Part shown: in pieces, positions 17,885 through 24,382 of the stretch
How the letters are laid out: the number at the start of each line of letters is the position of its first letter
Numbering within the stretch: the stretch's first letter is position 1
Source of the DNA: Lichenicoccus sp964246745
GTDB taxonomy: Bacteria; Pseudomonadota; Alphaproteobacteria; Acetobacterales; Acetobacteraceae
DNA length: 29,146 bases
NCBI GenBank assembly: GCA_964246745.1
Contig: CAXTRK010000037.1
Location: 1-29,146 of the forward strand
Reading direction: 5' to 3'
The notes under the pieces: generated by a model
The model's input: the letters and a program-made list of their open reading frames with translations, nothing else
Told to the model about the DNA's origin: nothing
The model's database searches: none
Made by a program: the position numbers and the translations under genes

Positions 17885-18360
17885 GACGCGCGGCTTCCGG
17901 CCGCCGGCAGGCTCACCCCGCGCGCACGCTCGCGCGCTTCGTTGCGTCGCGTCTCCGCGGCCTTTGGCTCCCAGATCTGAAAGACATGCCCCAGGCCCAT
18001 GAAGGCAACCTCGCCAGAGAGATTGGCGTGCGCGGCAAGGATTTCAGGGAGCATGATCCGGCCCTCCTTGTCGCAGTCGGTCGGATAGGCATCGGCGTAG
18101 AGCGCAGCCGAGAGATCGTCATGATCCTCGGAAAACATGTCGAGTCGGTCGAGCGGCTTGGCGAGCGCCGCGAACCCGTCCGGCGGCCAGGCCTCGATGC
18201 AGGGATGCTTGTGCGACGGGCGCAGCACGATCTGCACGGGTCCGCCGTCGGCACTGTGTCCGTTCGAGCGTGCGCGGAGCGCCGCACGAAAGCCGGCTGG
18301 AATCGAGACGCGGCCCTTGGCGTCCAGGCGGTTCTGATGGGTGCCGAGGAACACGCTCAT
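17881..18360 (-). CDS. mraZ: Transcriptional regulator MraZ
   Basis: First gene of the dcw operon and, in species studied, its DNA-binding autoregulator. The 159-residue protein has two SpoVT/AbrB-like halves, each with the family DxxxR signature: DAKGRVSIP (about residue 13) and DKEGRIMLP (about 99). It starts MSVFLGTHQNRL at 18360, with AAGGAG 11 bases upstream. The frame extends further upstream to an ATG at 18447, but that part has no family similarity and would overlap the likely promoter. The C-terminal tail after QIWEPKAAE is basic. The stop overlaps rsmH. Confidence 0.96.
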   Translation of the reverse strand: MSVFLGTHQNRLDAKGRVSIPAGFRAALRARSNGHSADGGPVQIVLRPSHKHPCIEAWPPDGFAALAKPLDRLDMFSEDHDDLSAALYADAYPTDCDKEGRIMLPEILAAHANLSGEVAFMGLGHVFQIWEPKAAETRRNEARERARGVSLPAAGSRAS

Positions 18361-18435
18361 GCGCGGCGGTGCTCCTTGACTGTCGCGCGCGGGAAGGGCG
18401 CGTGGCCTGTGCCGATTGGGCGGAAAAAGCCTTCC

Positions 18436-18470
18436 GTGGGCACGCATGGGATATCATGGGAAAACCTGGG
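18436..18470 (+). promoter_or_regulatory. Probable MraZ operator: four TGGG boxes spaced 10 bases apart
   Basis: TGGG occurs at 18437, 18447, 18457 and 18467, an exact 10-base period, 77-110 bases before the mraZ ATG. In E. coli, MraZ is known to bind TGGGN direct repeats separated by 5-base spacers upstream of mraZ, which is the same spacing. Here the TGGG strand is opposite to the coding strand of mraZ. The boxes overlap the predicted -10 region. Confidence 0.75.
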
Positions 18471-18477
18471 CGGTCAA
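18448..18477 (-). promoter_or_regulatory. Candidate sigma-70 promoter of the dcw operon
   Basis: On the minus strand TTGACC (18472-18477) is followed after 18 bases by TATCCC (18448-18453), or ATATCC at 17 bases. Transcription would start about 80 bases before the mraZ ATG. The -10 side is interleaved with the TGGG boxes, consistent with repression by MraZ. The -35 match is good, the -10 match is weak. Confidence 0.5.
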
Positions 18478-18592
18478 ACAACAAGGTGATATTTTCCTGT
18501 GACTTCACCCGAATTCGAAAGGAGTCCGGCAAGTGTCTTCACGGTTTCAACCGACTTCCTCGCAGCACTCGACAGAAGCTTGAAATAGAGAC

Positions 18593-18622
18593 AGAACGGA
18601 ATGAAAGTTCTTACTCCGTTCT
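18593..18622 (-). terminator. Hairpin downstream of rnpB, possible terminator; also contains a LexA-like box
   Basis: AGAACGGA and TCCGTTCT form a perfect 8-base inverted repeat around a 14-base loop. Read on the minus strand it follows the 3' end of rnpB by about 90 bases and is followed by TCTCTATTT, a weak T-rich tail. The plus-strand sequence 18607-18621 is GTTC-N7-GTTC, which matches the alphaproteobacterial SOS box; the hairpin may explain this by chance. The rest of the 18478-18712 gap is AT-richer than its surroundings and shows no gene I can support. Confidence 0.4.
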
Positions 18623-18714
18623 AGCTTCGACAGATGATACGACGCGGCGTCACAGACGCGAATCGGTCTCGTCCCGCCGCAGTGCGCGCGTTCATCAACG
18701 CTATGAAAGAAGGT

Positions 18715-19128
18715 GTGCCAGACGGCCTGTAAGCCGGGTTCTGTACGCACCACGAGGATGCGTGACGATCATTCCTCTGGGACGCGCATTGCTGCGCGCC
18801 TCACGCGACCAACCCGGGCGGCGAGGCGAAAGACCTCCGGACAGCGCCCTTGGGAGCGCCGTCCCGCCGCCCCTATTCGGTCTTGCTCCCGGTGGGGTTT
18901 GCCCTGCCGCCGCCGTTGCCGGAAGCGCGGTGCGCTCTTGCCGCACCGTTTCACCCTTGCCCGCAGGCGCCCTGATCTCTCAAGGCTGGCGTGCGGGCGG
19001 TTTGTTTTCTGTGGCACTTTCCCTGGGGTCGCCCCCGCCGGCGGTTAGCCGGCACCGTCCTTTCGTGGAGCCCGGACTTTCCTCCATCACCCCTCGCGTG
19101 GGCGACAGCGACCGTCCGGCCGTCTGGC
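18715..19128 (-). ncRNA. rnpB: RNase P RNA (class A)
   Basis: Catalytic RNA that trims the 5' leader of tRNA precursors. Reading the minus strand, the conserved core is clear: GAGGAAAGTCCGGGCTCC near the 5' end (plus 19067-19084), GCCACAGAAAACAAACCGCC, GGGTGAAACGGTGCGGCAAG with GAGCGCACCGCG after it, and ACAGAACCCGGCTTACAGGCC near the 3' end (plus 18724-18744). The ends pair perfectly as helix P1: 19118-19128 with 18717-18727, 11 bases. The 5' end is set by that helix and by the promoter just upstream. The 3' end is uncertain by several bases. Length about 414 is normal. Confidence 0.95.
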
Positions 19129-19134
19129 GCGCGG

Positions 19135-19163
19135 AACCTGCCGTCCAAGCGCGACCGCGTCAA
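19135..19163 (-). promoter_or_regulatory. Probable rnpB promoter
   Basis: TTGACG (19158-19163), a 17-base spacer and CAGGTT (19135-19140) on the minus strand. The predicted start, 7 bases on, is a G at 19128, exactly the first base of the P1 helix. The promoter sits inside the 92-base gap after petA. A GC-rich dyad without a T-run (about 19164-19188) lies just upstream and might end the petA transcript. Confidence 0.6.
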
Positions 19164-19220
19164 GCCGCGCCGATCGTCCGGCCGCGGCAGGACATTACTT
19201 CACGATAATGAAATTCAGGC

Positions 19221-19883
19221 TCAGAGCTGCCTGATGGTTGCGAAGTTGAAGTCCGCGCCCTCCGGACTGACACCGATCCTGAGGCTGGTCGCGGTCGGCA
19301 GCGCATAGGGCGGCACAGGCAAGTTGTAGAAGGCGGGGTAGCCGGTGAACACGCGCCCGGCCAGGTCATACTTCGAGCCGTGACAGGGGCAGGCGTAGCC
19401 GCCCGGCCATTGCGGGATCGGCGTGGTCGGCGACGGCCTCGGCACGTAGCCGGGAACACAGCCGAGATGCGTGCAGATGCCGATCATGACCCCGTAGGCC
19501 GGCGCGATCGAGCGATGCCAGTTCGAGGCATAGCTGGGCTGCTGCGGCTGCTTCGAGAGAGGGTCGCGCAGTCTGCTGGCAAGTTCGGGGTCCTGCAACC
19601 CGGCAAGCGCCTCCGGCGGCCGATGGACGACGAACACCGGCCTGCCGCTCCAGACCACCACGATCTGCTGACCGGGTGCGAGTTTTGACAGGTCGACATC
19701 GACGGTGGCGTCGGCGCTGTCGCCGCTGCCGGCGGGTGAGAGGCTGTCGAGAAACGGCCAGGCGAACGCGCCCGCGCCGACCACCGCGGCGGCGCCGGTC
19801 AGCAAGGTGAGGAAATCGCGGCGCTTGCCGACCGGGTGGTCGGCATCGACGTGCTCGCTGTCCGTGGTGTCTTCTGGCGCCAT
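19221..19883 (-). CDS. petA: Ubiquinol-cytochrome c reductase Rieske iron-sulfur subunit
   Basis: 2Fe-2S subunit of the cytochrome bc1 complex, anchored in the inner membrane with its cluster domain in the periplasm. The 220-residue protein has a twin-arginine motif KRRDFLTL (about residues 20-27) and an uncleaved anchor GAAAVVGAGAFAWPFL. Cluster ligands are all present: CTHLGC (C137, H139, disulfide C142) and CPCHGS (C165, H168, disulfide C167). The start at 19883 shares one base with the stop of the preceding gene (TGATG). Oddly, the next gene is rnpB; petB and petC, which normally follow petA in one operon, are absent from the window. Confidence 0.95.
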   Translation of the reverse strand: MAPEDTTDSEHVDADHPVGKRRDFLTLLTGAAAVVGAGAFAWPFLDSLSPAGSGDSADATVDVDLSKLAPGQQIVVVWSGRPVFVVHRPPEALAGLQDPELASRLRDPLSKQPQQPSYASNWHRSIAPAYGVMIGICTHLGCVPGYVPRPSPTTPIPQWPGGYACPCHGSKYDLAGRVFTGYPAFYNLPVPPYALPTATSLRIGVSPEGADFNFATIRQL

Positions 19884-20332
19884 CAAGGCAACGCGTGGAA
19901 ATGCCTGGGGCTGCCATGATCGCTTTGCACCCTGTGGTGCAGGCGATCGACCAGCAAGGTGAACAGCACCGGCGGCGCGCCCGCCTGTGTGCCCGCCTTT
20001 GTTGCGGCGCCCGCCTTTGTAGCGGCACATGTGCCGCTCCGCTTCTGCCAGACCTGCATCCGCTGCGCATCCTGCGGATCGTTGCCGTTGATGACGAAAA
20101 GCAGGCACTTCACTGGAACCGCGGTCAGCCCGTCCTGCTCCACCACGCGGCGTAGATGCTCGACCACGGAGTAGTCGCTGTTCCAATTCACCGGCGGCGG
20201 CAGGAAGCGCTGCCGCATGCGGTCCAGCACGCCGGTGAAATGCAGCACCACGATCACCACGCCGATGAGGACGATGCCGACAATGCGTGTGTAAAGTTGC
20301 CGCGCGGTCCAGGTCGAGGATCTCGCCGCCAC
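19883..20332 (-). CDS. Unrecognised membrane-anchored protein between zwf and petA
   Basis: I do not recognise this 149-residue protein. It starts with GTG at 20332, immediately after the zwf TAA with no gap, and its stop shares a base with the petA ATG, so it is probably translated with both. Visible features are a short basic tail, one strong membrane segment (about residues 17-34, RIVGIVLIGVVIVVLHFTG), a region with VNWNSDYSVVEHLRRVVEQ and VPVKCLLFVINGNDPQDAQR that looks folded, a repeated ATKAGA linker, and a His/Arg-rich end. The product is likely an inner-membrane protein with a periplasmic domain. Tight coupling with petA suggests, without proof, a role near the respiratory chain. Confidence 0.7.
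   Translation of the reverse strand: MAARSSTWTARQLYTRIVGIVLIGVVIVVLHFTGVLDRMRQRFLPPPVNWNSDYSVVEHLRRVVEQDGLTAVPVKCLLFVINGNDPQDAQRMQVWQKRSGTCAATKAGAATKAGTQAGAPPVLFTLLVDRLHHRVQSDHGSPRHFHALP
19976..20026 (-). repeat. In-frame 18-base tandem repeat within the unrecognised gene
   Basis: Two near-identical 18-base units plus a shortened third encode AATKAG-AATKAG-TQAG. The plus-strand unit is GCCCGCCTTTGTWGCGGC. Confidence 0.7.
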
Positions 20333-21808
20333 TTAACGCATATCCTCATGCCATACTTGGCCGCCCGACTGGATCAGCCGACGCGAGGCTTCCGGACCCC
20401 AGCTTCCGGCGGCGTAGTGGTTCAATGTGTCAGCGTGCCGCCAACCCTCCAGGATCGGTTCCACCCAGGTCCAGGCGGCCTCCACCTCGTCGCGGCGCAT
20501 GAACAGCACCGGATCTCCGCGCACGGTATCCATCAGCAGCCGCTCATAGGCGTCCGGATAGCGCGTCGCGAAGGCTTTTTCAAAGGAGATGTCGATATTG
20601 GCCGGACGCAGCACCATGCCGTCCGGGCCAGGGTCCTTGCTCATGATCGAGAGCTGGATGCCCTCTTCTGGCTGCAGCCGAATGGTCAGCCGGTTGGCCT
20701 CAAGCCTGGACGGGAAGATCGACCAGGGTGTTTCCTTGAACTGCACCACGATCTCGCTGAGCTTGGCCGGCATGCGCTTGCCGGAGCGCAGATAGAACGG
20801 CACCTTGCCCCAGCGCCAGCTATGCACCTCGGCCTTGAGCGCCACGAAGGTTTCGGTGTCGCTCTGCCGGCCCTCGCCGAGTTCCTCCAGATAGCCTGGC
20901 ACGATGGCTTCCCCGATACGGCCGCGCCCATACTGTCCGCGTATTGCCACATGCGCCACGTCATTGGCGCGGATCGGCTTCAGCGCCCGCAGCACCTTGA
21001 GCTTTTCGTCGCGCAGGCTGTCCGCCTCGAGCGAGCCTGGCGGTTCCATCGCCACCAGGCACATCACCTGCAGCAGATGGTTCTGGATCATGTCGCGCAG
21101 CGCACCCGAATGGTCGTAATAGTCGCCGCGGCCCTCAACGCCGACGGTCTCGGCGGCGGTGATCTGCACATGATCGATCGCGTCCGCAGACCAGAGCCGT
21201 TCGAACACCGGATTGGCGAAGCGCAGCGCGATCAGGTTCTGCACCGTCTCCTTGCCGAGATAATGGTCAATGCGAAACACCTGCCGTTCCGGAAAAACCT
21301 CTCCGACTTCATTGTTGATCGCGCGCGCGGAGGCGAGATCGTGGCCGATCGGCTTCTCCAGCACGACCCGGGAGGTCTTCGTCACCAAGCCTTTCGCCGC
21401 GAGATTGCCGCAAATCCGGCCATACAGACCGGGCGAGGTCGCCAGATAGAACACGCGCACCCGATCGCTCTCGGATTGGTCGAACAACCGGGTCAGGTGA
21501 TCCCACGTGCTGTCGCTCTCGGCGCCATTCAGGCTGGCATAGAACACCCGGCCGAGGAACCGCGACAAAATGTCAGGCTTGATGTCTGCGGCCTTGACGA
21601 AGCGTGTGAGCGCTGCCTGCGCGCGTTCCCGGAAATCGTCGTCGGAGAGCTTGGAGCGTGCCGTTCCAATCAGCCGCGCGTCCGCCGGCATCTGCCCCTC
21701 GGCAAAGCGGTAATAGAGCGCCGGCAGCAGTTTGCGCATGGTCAGGTCACCGGTGGCGCCGAACACCACGTAGTCGAACGGCGCCACTGGTGTGCTGGTT
21801 GGAATCAT
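20333..21808 (-). CDS. zwf: Glucose-6-phosphate 1-dehydrogenase
   Basis: Oxidises glucose-6-phosphate to 6-phosphogluconolactone with NAD(P)+, feeding the oxidative pentose phosphate or Entner-Doudoroff route. The 491-residue length is normal. Motifs: nucleotide-binding FGATGDLTMRKLLPALY (GxxGDL at 17-22), EKPIG (151-155), and the catalytic RIDHYLGKE (179-187). The ATG at 21808 follows GGAGAGCC; the frame stays open further upstream but without family similarity. It is followed without a gap by the membrane protein gene and petA. The usual partners pgl and edd are not here. Confidence 0.97.
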   Translation of the reverse strand: MIPTSTPVAPFDYVVFGATGDLTMRKLLPALYYRFAEGQMPADARLIGTARSKLSDDDFRERAQAALTRFVKAADIKPDILSRFLGRVFYASLNGAESDSTWDHLTRLFDQSESDRVRVFYLATSPGLYGRICGNLAAKGLVTKTSRVVLEKPIGHDLASARAINNEVGEVFPERQVFRIDHYLGKETVQNLIALRFANPVFERLWSADAIDHVQITAAETVGVEGRGDYYDHSGALRDMIQNHLLQVMCLVAMEPPGSLEADSLRDEKLKVLRALKPIRANDVAHVAIRGQYGRGRIGEAIVPGYLEELGEGRQSDTETFVALKAEVHSWRWGKVPFYLRSGKRMPAKLSEIVVQFKETPWSIFPSRLEANRLTIRLQPEEGIQLSIMSKDPGPDGMVLRPANIDISFEKAFATRYPDAYERLLMDTVRGDPVLFMRRDEVEAAWTWVEPILEGWRHADTLNHYAAGSWGPEASRRLIQSGGQVWHEDMR

Positions 21809-21877
21809 GGAGGCTCTCCGCAAGGGGCAAACCCAGGATTGGGCGTTGCGTCCGCCCCCGCAAGGGCCGCCTGCGCA

Positions 21878-21907
21878 TTGACCCTTCGCCTCGGGTCTTG
21901 GTAAGCC
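21878..21907 (+). promoter_or_regulatory. Candidate promoter for the gapR-like operon
   Basis: TTGACC (21878-21883), 18-base spacer, TAAGCC (21902-21907), in the 114-base gap between divergent zwf and the gapR-like gene. The -10 match is weak, and the initiation site would fall only about 10 bases before the first possible start codon. Confidence 0.3.
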
Positions 21908-21922
21908 CCGCCGCCTCAGCGA

Positions 21923-22231
21923 GTGGACGGGATGCGGGCGATGACGCTGGATACCAGGGAACGTGCGCAGAGCGGCCAGAAGGCCGACCCGGATGCCGCC
22001 GGCGGCATTGCCGCCGACCGGCTGCGCAGCATCATCGAGCGGGTCGAGCGTCTCGAGGAAGAGCGCCGGGCGCTTGGCAGCGACATCAAGGACATCTTTG
22101 CCGAAGCCAAGTCCGCGGGCTTCGACGTCAAGGTGTTGCGGCAGATCATCCGCATCCGCAGGCAGGAGCCGGCCGATGTCGAGGAGCAGGAGACTTTGCT
22201 CGACATCTACCGTCGCGCTCTCGGCATGTAG
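21923..22231 (+). CDS. gapR: GapR-like (DUF2312) nucleoid-associated protein
   Basis: GapR family proteins are small coiled-coil DNA-binding proteins that bind overtwisted DNA ahead of replication and transcription in Caulobacter. The conserved core runs from IAADRLRSIIERVERLEEERR through DIKDIFAEAKSAGFDVKVL, then RQIIRIRR and ends LDIYRRALGM, closely matching the family. Possible starts are GTG 21923, ATG 21932 and ATG 21941, none with a clear ribosome site, so the product is 96 to 102 residues. The stop is one base before the next gene's ATG. Confidence 0.88.
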   Translation: MDGMRAMTLDTRERAQSGQKADPDAAGGIAADRLRSIIERVERLEEERRALGSDIKDIFAEAKSAGFDVKVLRQIIRIRRQEPADVEEQETLLDIYRRALGM

Positions 22232-22232
22232 G

Positions 22233-22574
22233 ATGACCCTCCCGCCGATCCTGCCGGACTGGATACCGCCCTGGGCGCAGCTCGCATTGCTGGTGGCGGC
22301 CCTGGTGTTCGCCTTGGCTCTGCTGATGATGCCGTTCGCGGTGTTCGGCCTGAAGGGAAGGCTTGACCTGCTTGAAGCGCAGCTCGACGACATTCATTCT
22401 GATCTGCGGCTGCTGGCGATGCGTCTCGCGGAATCCGAACCGGAACGGTCAGGACGGCGTGTCGCGGCCGAGCCGGACGACCGCATTTATGCACAGCGCG
22501 CGCCCGCGCAGCGGGTCGAGGAGCGAGCCGAGCCGCGTCTGCGCCGGCCTCCCGGAGCCGATCGCCTCCCGTGA
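22233..22574 (+). CDS. Small membrane/coiled-coil protein, function unknown
   Basis: The 113-residue product has one membrane helix (about residues 15-38, AQLALLVAALVFALALLMMPF), followed by a short helical segment GRLDLLEAQLDDIHSDLRLL likely to form a coiled coil, and an Arg/Glu/Pro-rich tail. The layout suggests an inner-membrane protein with a cytoplasmic coiled coil. It starts one base after the gapR-like stop and ends 12 bases before the transporter, so the three genes probably form one operon. I know no family for it. Confidence 0.7.
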   Translation: MTLPPILPDWIPPWAQLALLVAALVFALALLMMPFAVFGLKGRLDLLEAQLDDIHSDLRLLAMRLAESEPERSGRRVAAEPDDRIYAQRAPAQRVEERAEPRLRRPPGADRLP

Positions 22575-22586
22575 CAGCCAGCTAGG

Positions 22587-23804
22587 GTGAGCCGCGCCCT
22601 CACCGTCGTGCTCTGCGTCGTGGCGATCGACGCGATCGGCATCGGCGTCGTCATGCCCGTGCTGCCGTCTTTGCTGAGAGAACTCGGCCGCACGCGCAAC
22701 ATCGCCACGTTCTACGGCATCCTGATGGCGTCCTACGCCGCCATGCAGTTCCTGTTCTCGCCGCTGCTTGGCGCGCTCAGCGACCGCTACGGCAGGCGGC
22801 CGGTGCTGCTCTGCTCGCTCATTGGCGCGACGATCGACTATCTCGTCACCGCCGCGGCGCCGACCATCGGCATCCTTGCCACCGGCCGCATTCTCGCCGG
22901 CATCACCGGTGCGAACCTCGCCGTCGCCACCTCCTGCATTGCCGATCTTACGCCTGCTGACGCGCGAGCGAAGCGCTTCGGTCAGATGGGCGCCGTCATG
23001 GGCCTCGGTTTTGTCGCCGGGCCGGCGCTCGGCGGCCTGCTTGGCACGGTCTCGCTGCGTGCGCCCTATGTGCTCGCGGCGATGCTGAACGCCGGCAATG
23101 GCGTGCTCGTGCTGCTGCTGCTGCCAGAGACACGAAGCGGGCCGCCCGCGCGCTTTGTCTTCTCGCCGCGCGCGCTGCTGCCATCCTTTGCGGTGTTCCG
23201 CTCGCATCCGGACGTGCCGAGACTGGTCGGCGCCTACGCCGTGCTGTTCGTGGCGGCCCAGGTGCCGATGGCGCTCTGGATCCTGTATTGCCAGCGACGT
23301 TACGGCTGGGACGCGCGTCTCGTCGGCCTGTCGATCGCCCTCTACGGGTTGTTCTACGCCATCGGCCAGGGATATCTGATCGGCCCGATCACCCGGCGCA
23401 TCGGCGAACGCCGCGGCGTCATGCTCGGCATGGTCTCGGATGCCGCCGCCTACGTCATCCTGGGGCTCGCCTCGCAAGGCTGGGTGCCGTTTGCGCTGAT
23501 GCCGCTGTTTTGCCTTGGCGGCATCGCCGTGCCGTCGCTGCAGGCGATGATTTCCGGCAACGTCGCCGCTGACCGCCAAGGCAGGCTGCAGGGTTCGCTG
23601 GTCAGTCTCTCCAGCCTGATCGGCATTCCAGGGCCGATCCTCGTCACATTTCTGTTCGCGCGGACAGCGTCGCTCCATCCGGGTCTGGTCTGGCTCGGCG
23701 CCGCCGCAGCCGAACTGCTTGTCGCCCCGCTGCTGGTGAGGCGGCGACGAGACGCGTTCAGCGCGCCGTCGCCTTGTGGATCGGATCCACCCATTCGACC
23801 GTGA
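22587..23804 (+). CDS. MFS transporter, tetracycline/drug exporter type
   Basis: A 405-residue, 12-helix major facilitator protein, probably a proton-driven exporter. The loop after helix 2 has motif A (GALSDRYGRRPVLL), and helix 5 has the antiporter motif C (GFVAGPALGGLLG), as in the TetA group. The start is a GTG at 22587 with only a weak ribosome site. Resemblance to TetA is common among chromosomal transporters and does not show tetracycline resistance. Its last 47 bases overlap the end of the convergent cupin gene. Confidence 0.88.
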   Translation: MSRALTVVLCVVAIDAIGIGVVMPVLPSLLRELGRTRNIATFYGILMASYAAMQFLFSPLLGALSDRYGRRPVLLCSLIGATIDYLVTAAAPTIGILATGRILAGITGANLAVATSCIADLTPADARAKRFGQMGAVMGLGFVAGPALGGLLGTVSLRAPYVLAAMLNAGNGVLVLLLLPETRSGPPARFVFSPRALLPSFAVFRSHPDVPRLVGAYAVLFVAAQVPMALWILYCQRRYGWDARLVGLSIALYGLFYAIGQGYLIGPITRRIGERRGVMLGMVSDAAAYVILGLASQGWVPFALMPLFCLGGIAVPSLQAMISGNVAADRQGRLQGSLVSLSSLIGIPGPILVTFLFARTASLHPGLVWLGAAAAELLVAPLLVRRRRDAFSAPSPCGSDPPIRP

Positions 23805-24234
23805 CCGGCTTCTCCACCGGCTCGATCGGGAGGTTGACCACCACCGCCTCGTTGTCGCTGCGGACCAGCACGCATTCCAGCGCCTCATCGCTCGACGCGT
23901 TGAGCTCCTGGTGCGGCACATAGGGCGGCACGAAGATGAAGTCGCCCGGTCCCGCTTCGGCGGTATATTCGAGGTGCTCGCCCCAGCGCATGCGCGCCTG
24001 TCCGCGTAGCACGAAGATCACGCTCTCAAGCGCGCCGTGATGATGCGCGCCGGTCGCGGCGCCGGCCTTGATGTGAACGGTGCCGGCCCAGAGCTTTTGC
24101 GCGCCGACGCGCGCGAGGGTGATCGCCGCCGCCCGCGTCATGCCCGGCGTCTGCGGCGTGTTGGCGTCAAGCTGGCCAGCCGGGATCACCTTGACCCCGT
24201 CCAGCTTCCAGTCCGTCCGCTTCTCTGTGCTCAT
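23758..24234 (-). CDS. Single-domain cupin protein
   Basis: A 158-residue cupin with both motifs intact: motif 1 GAHHHGALESVIFVLRG (ligands H64, H66, E70) and motif 2 PGDFIFVPPYVPHQELNAS (H108). It should bind a divalent metal. Such proteins may be dioxygenases, isomerases or ligand sensors, and the sequence does not decide. The start at 24234 has GGAGG 10 bases upstream; the frame extends further to 24327 but without cupin similarity. It diverges from the outer-membrane protein gene and overlaps the exporter tail to tail. Confidence 0.88.
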   Translation of the reverse strand: MSTEKRTDWKLDGVKVIPAGQLDANTPQTPGMTRAAAITLARVGAQKLWAGTVHIKAGAATGAHHHGALESVIFVLRGQARMRWGEHLEYTAEAGPGDFIFVPPYVPHQELNASSDEALECVLVRSDNEAVVVNLPIEPVEKPVTVEWVDPIHKATAR

Positions 24235-24310
24235 GCCGGCAAGTCCTCCAGAGGCGGCCAACGCGCCACGATGAGGTCCGATCCTCGTTCTAAACAGCGA
24301 CTTTTGATCG

Positions 24311-24322
24311 TTGTATAGACAA
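24311..24322. promoter_or_regulatory. Small inverted repeat TTGT-N4-ACAA between divergent genes
   Basis: TTGTATAGACAA lies in the 148-base gap between the cupin and outer-membrane protein genes, in a locally AT-rich patch. It resembles the TnGTnnnACnA-type sites of FCD-subfamily GntR regulators. It may act on either gene. No regulator gene is next to it. Confidence 0.3.
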
Positions 24323-24382
24323 ACCACTTAAACCGATGATATTTCAGCCGGACATGATCCACACTCCGCAGAGGCATGTCTG

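Noticed and set aside
18361..18447. Upstream extension of mraZ
   Set aside because: Not conserved in the MraZ family and would cover the promoter and TGGG boxes.
18634..18732. Plus-strand 32-codon frame starting 13 bases after the LexA-like box, considered as a possible SOS-induced small division inhibitor
   Set aside because: No ribosome site, no membrane segment, and its end runs antisense into rnpB. The box itself may be chance.
18547..18753. Minus-strand 68-codon frame downstream of and within rnpB
   Set aside because: It begins inside the RNase P RNA 3' end and has no ribosome site or family resemblance.
18713..19208. Plus- and minus-strand frames across the RNase P RNA region, including one starting MCQTACKPGSV
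   Set aside because: Artefacts of translating the conserved rnpB sequence; the RNA fold explains the region.
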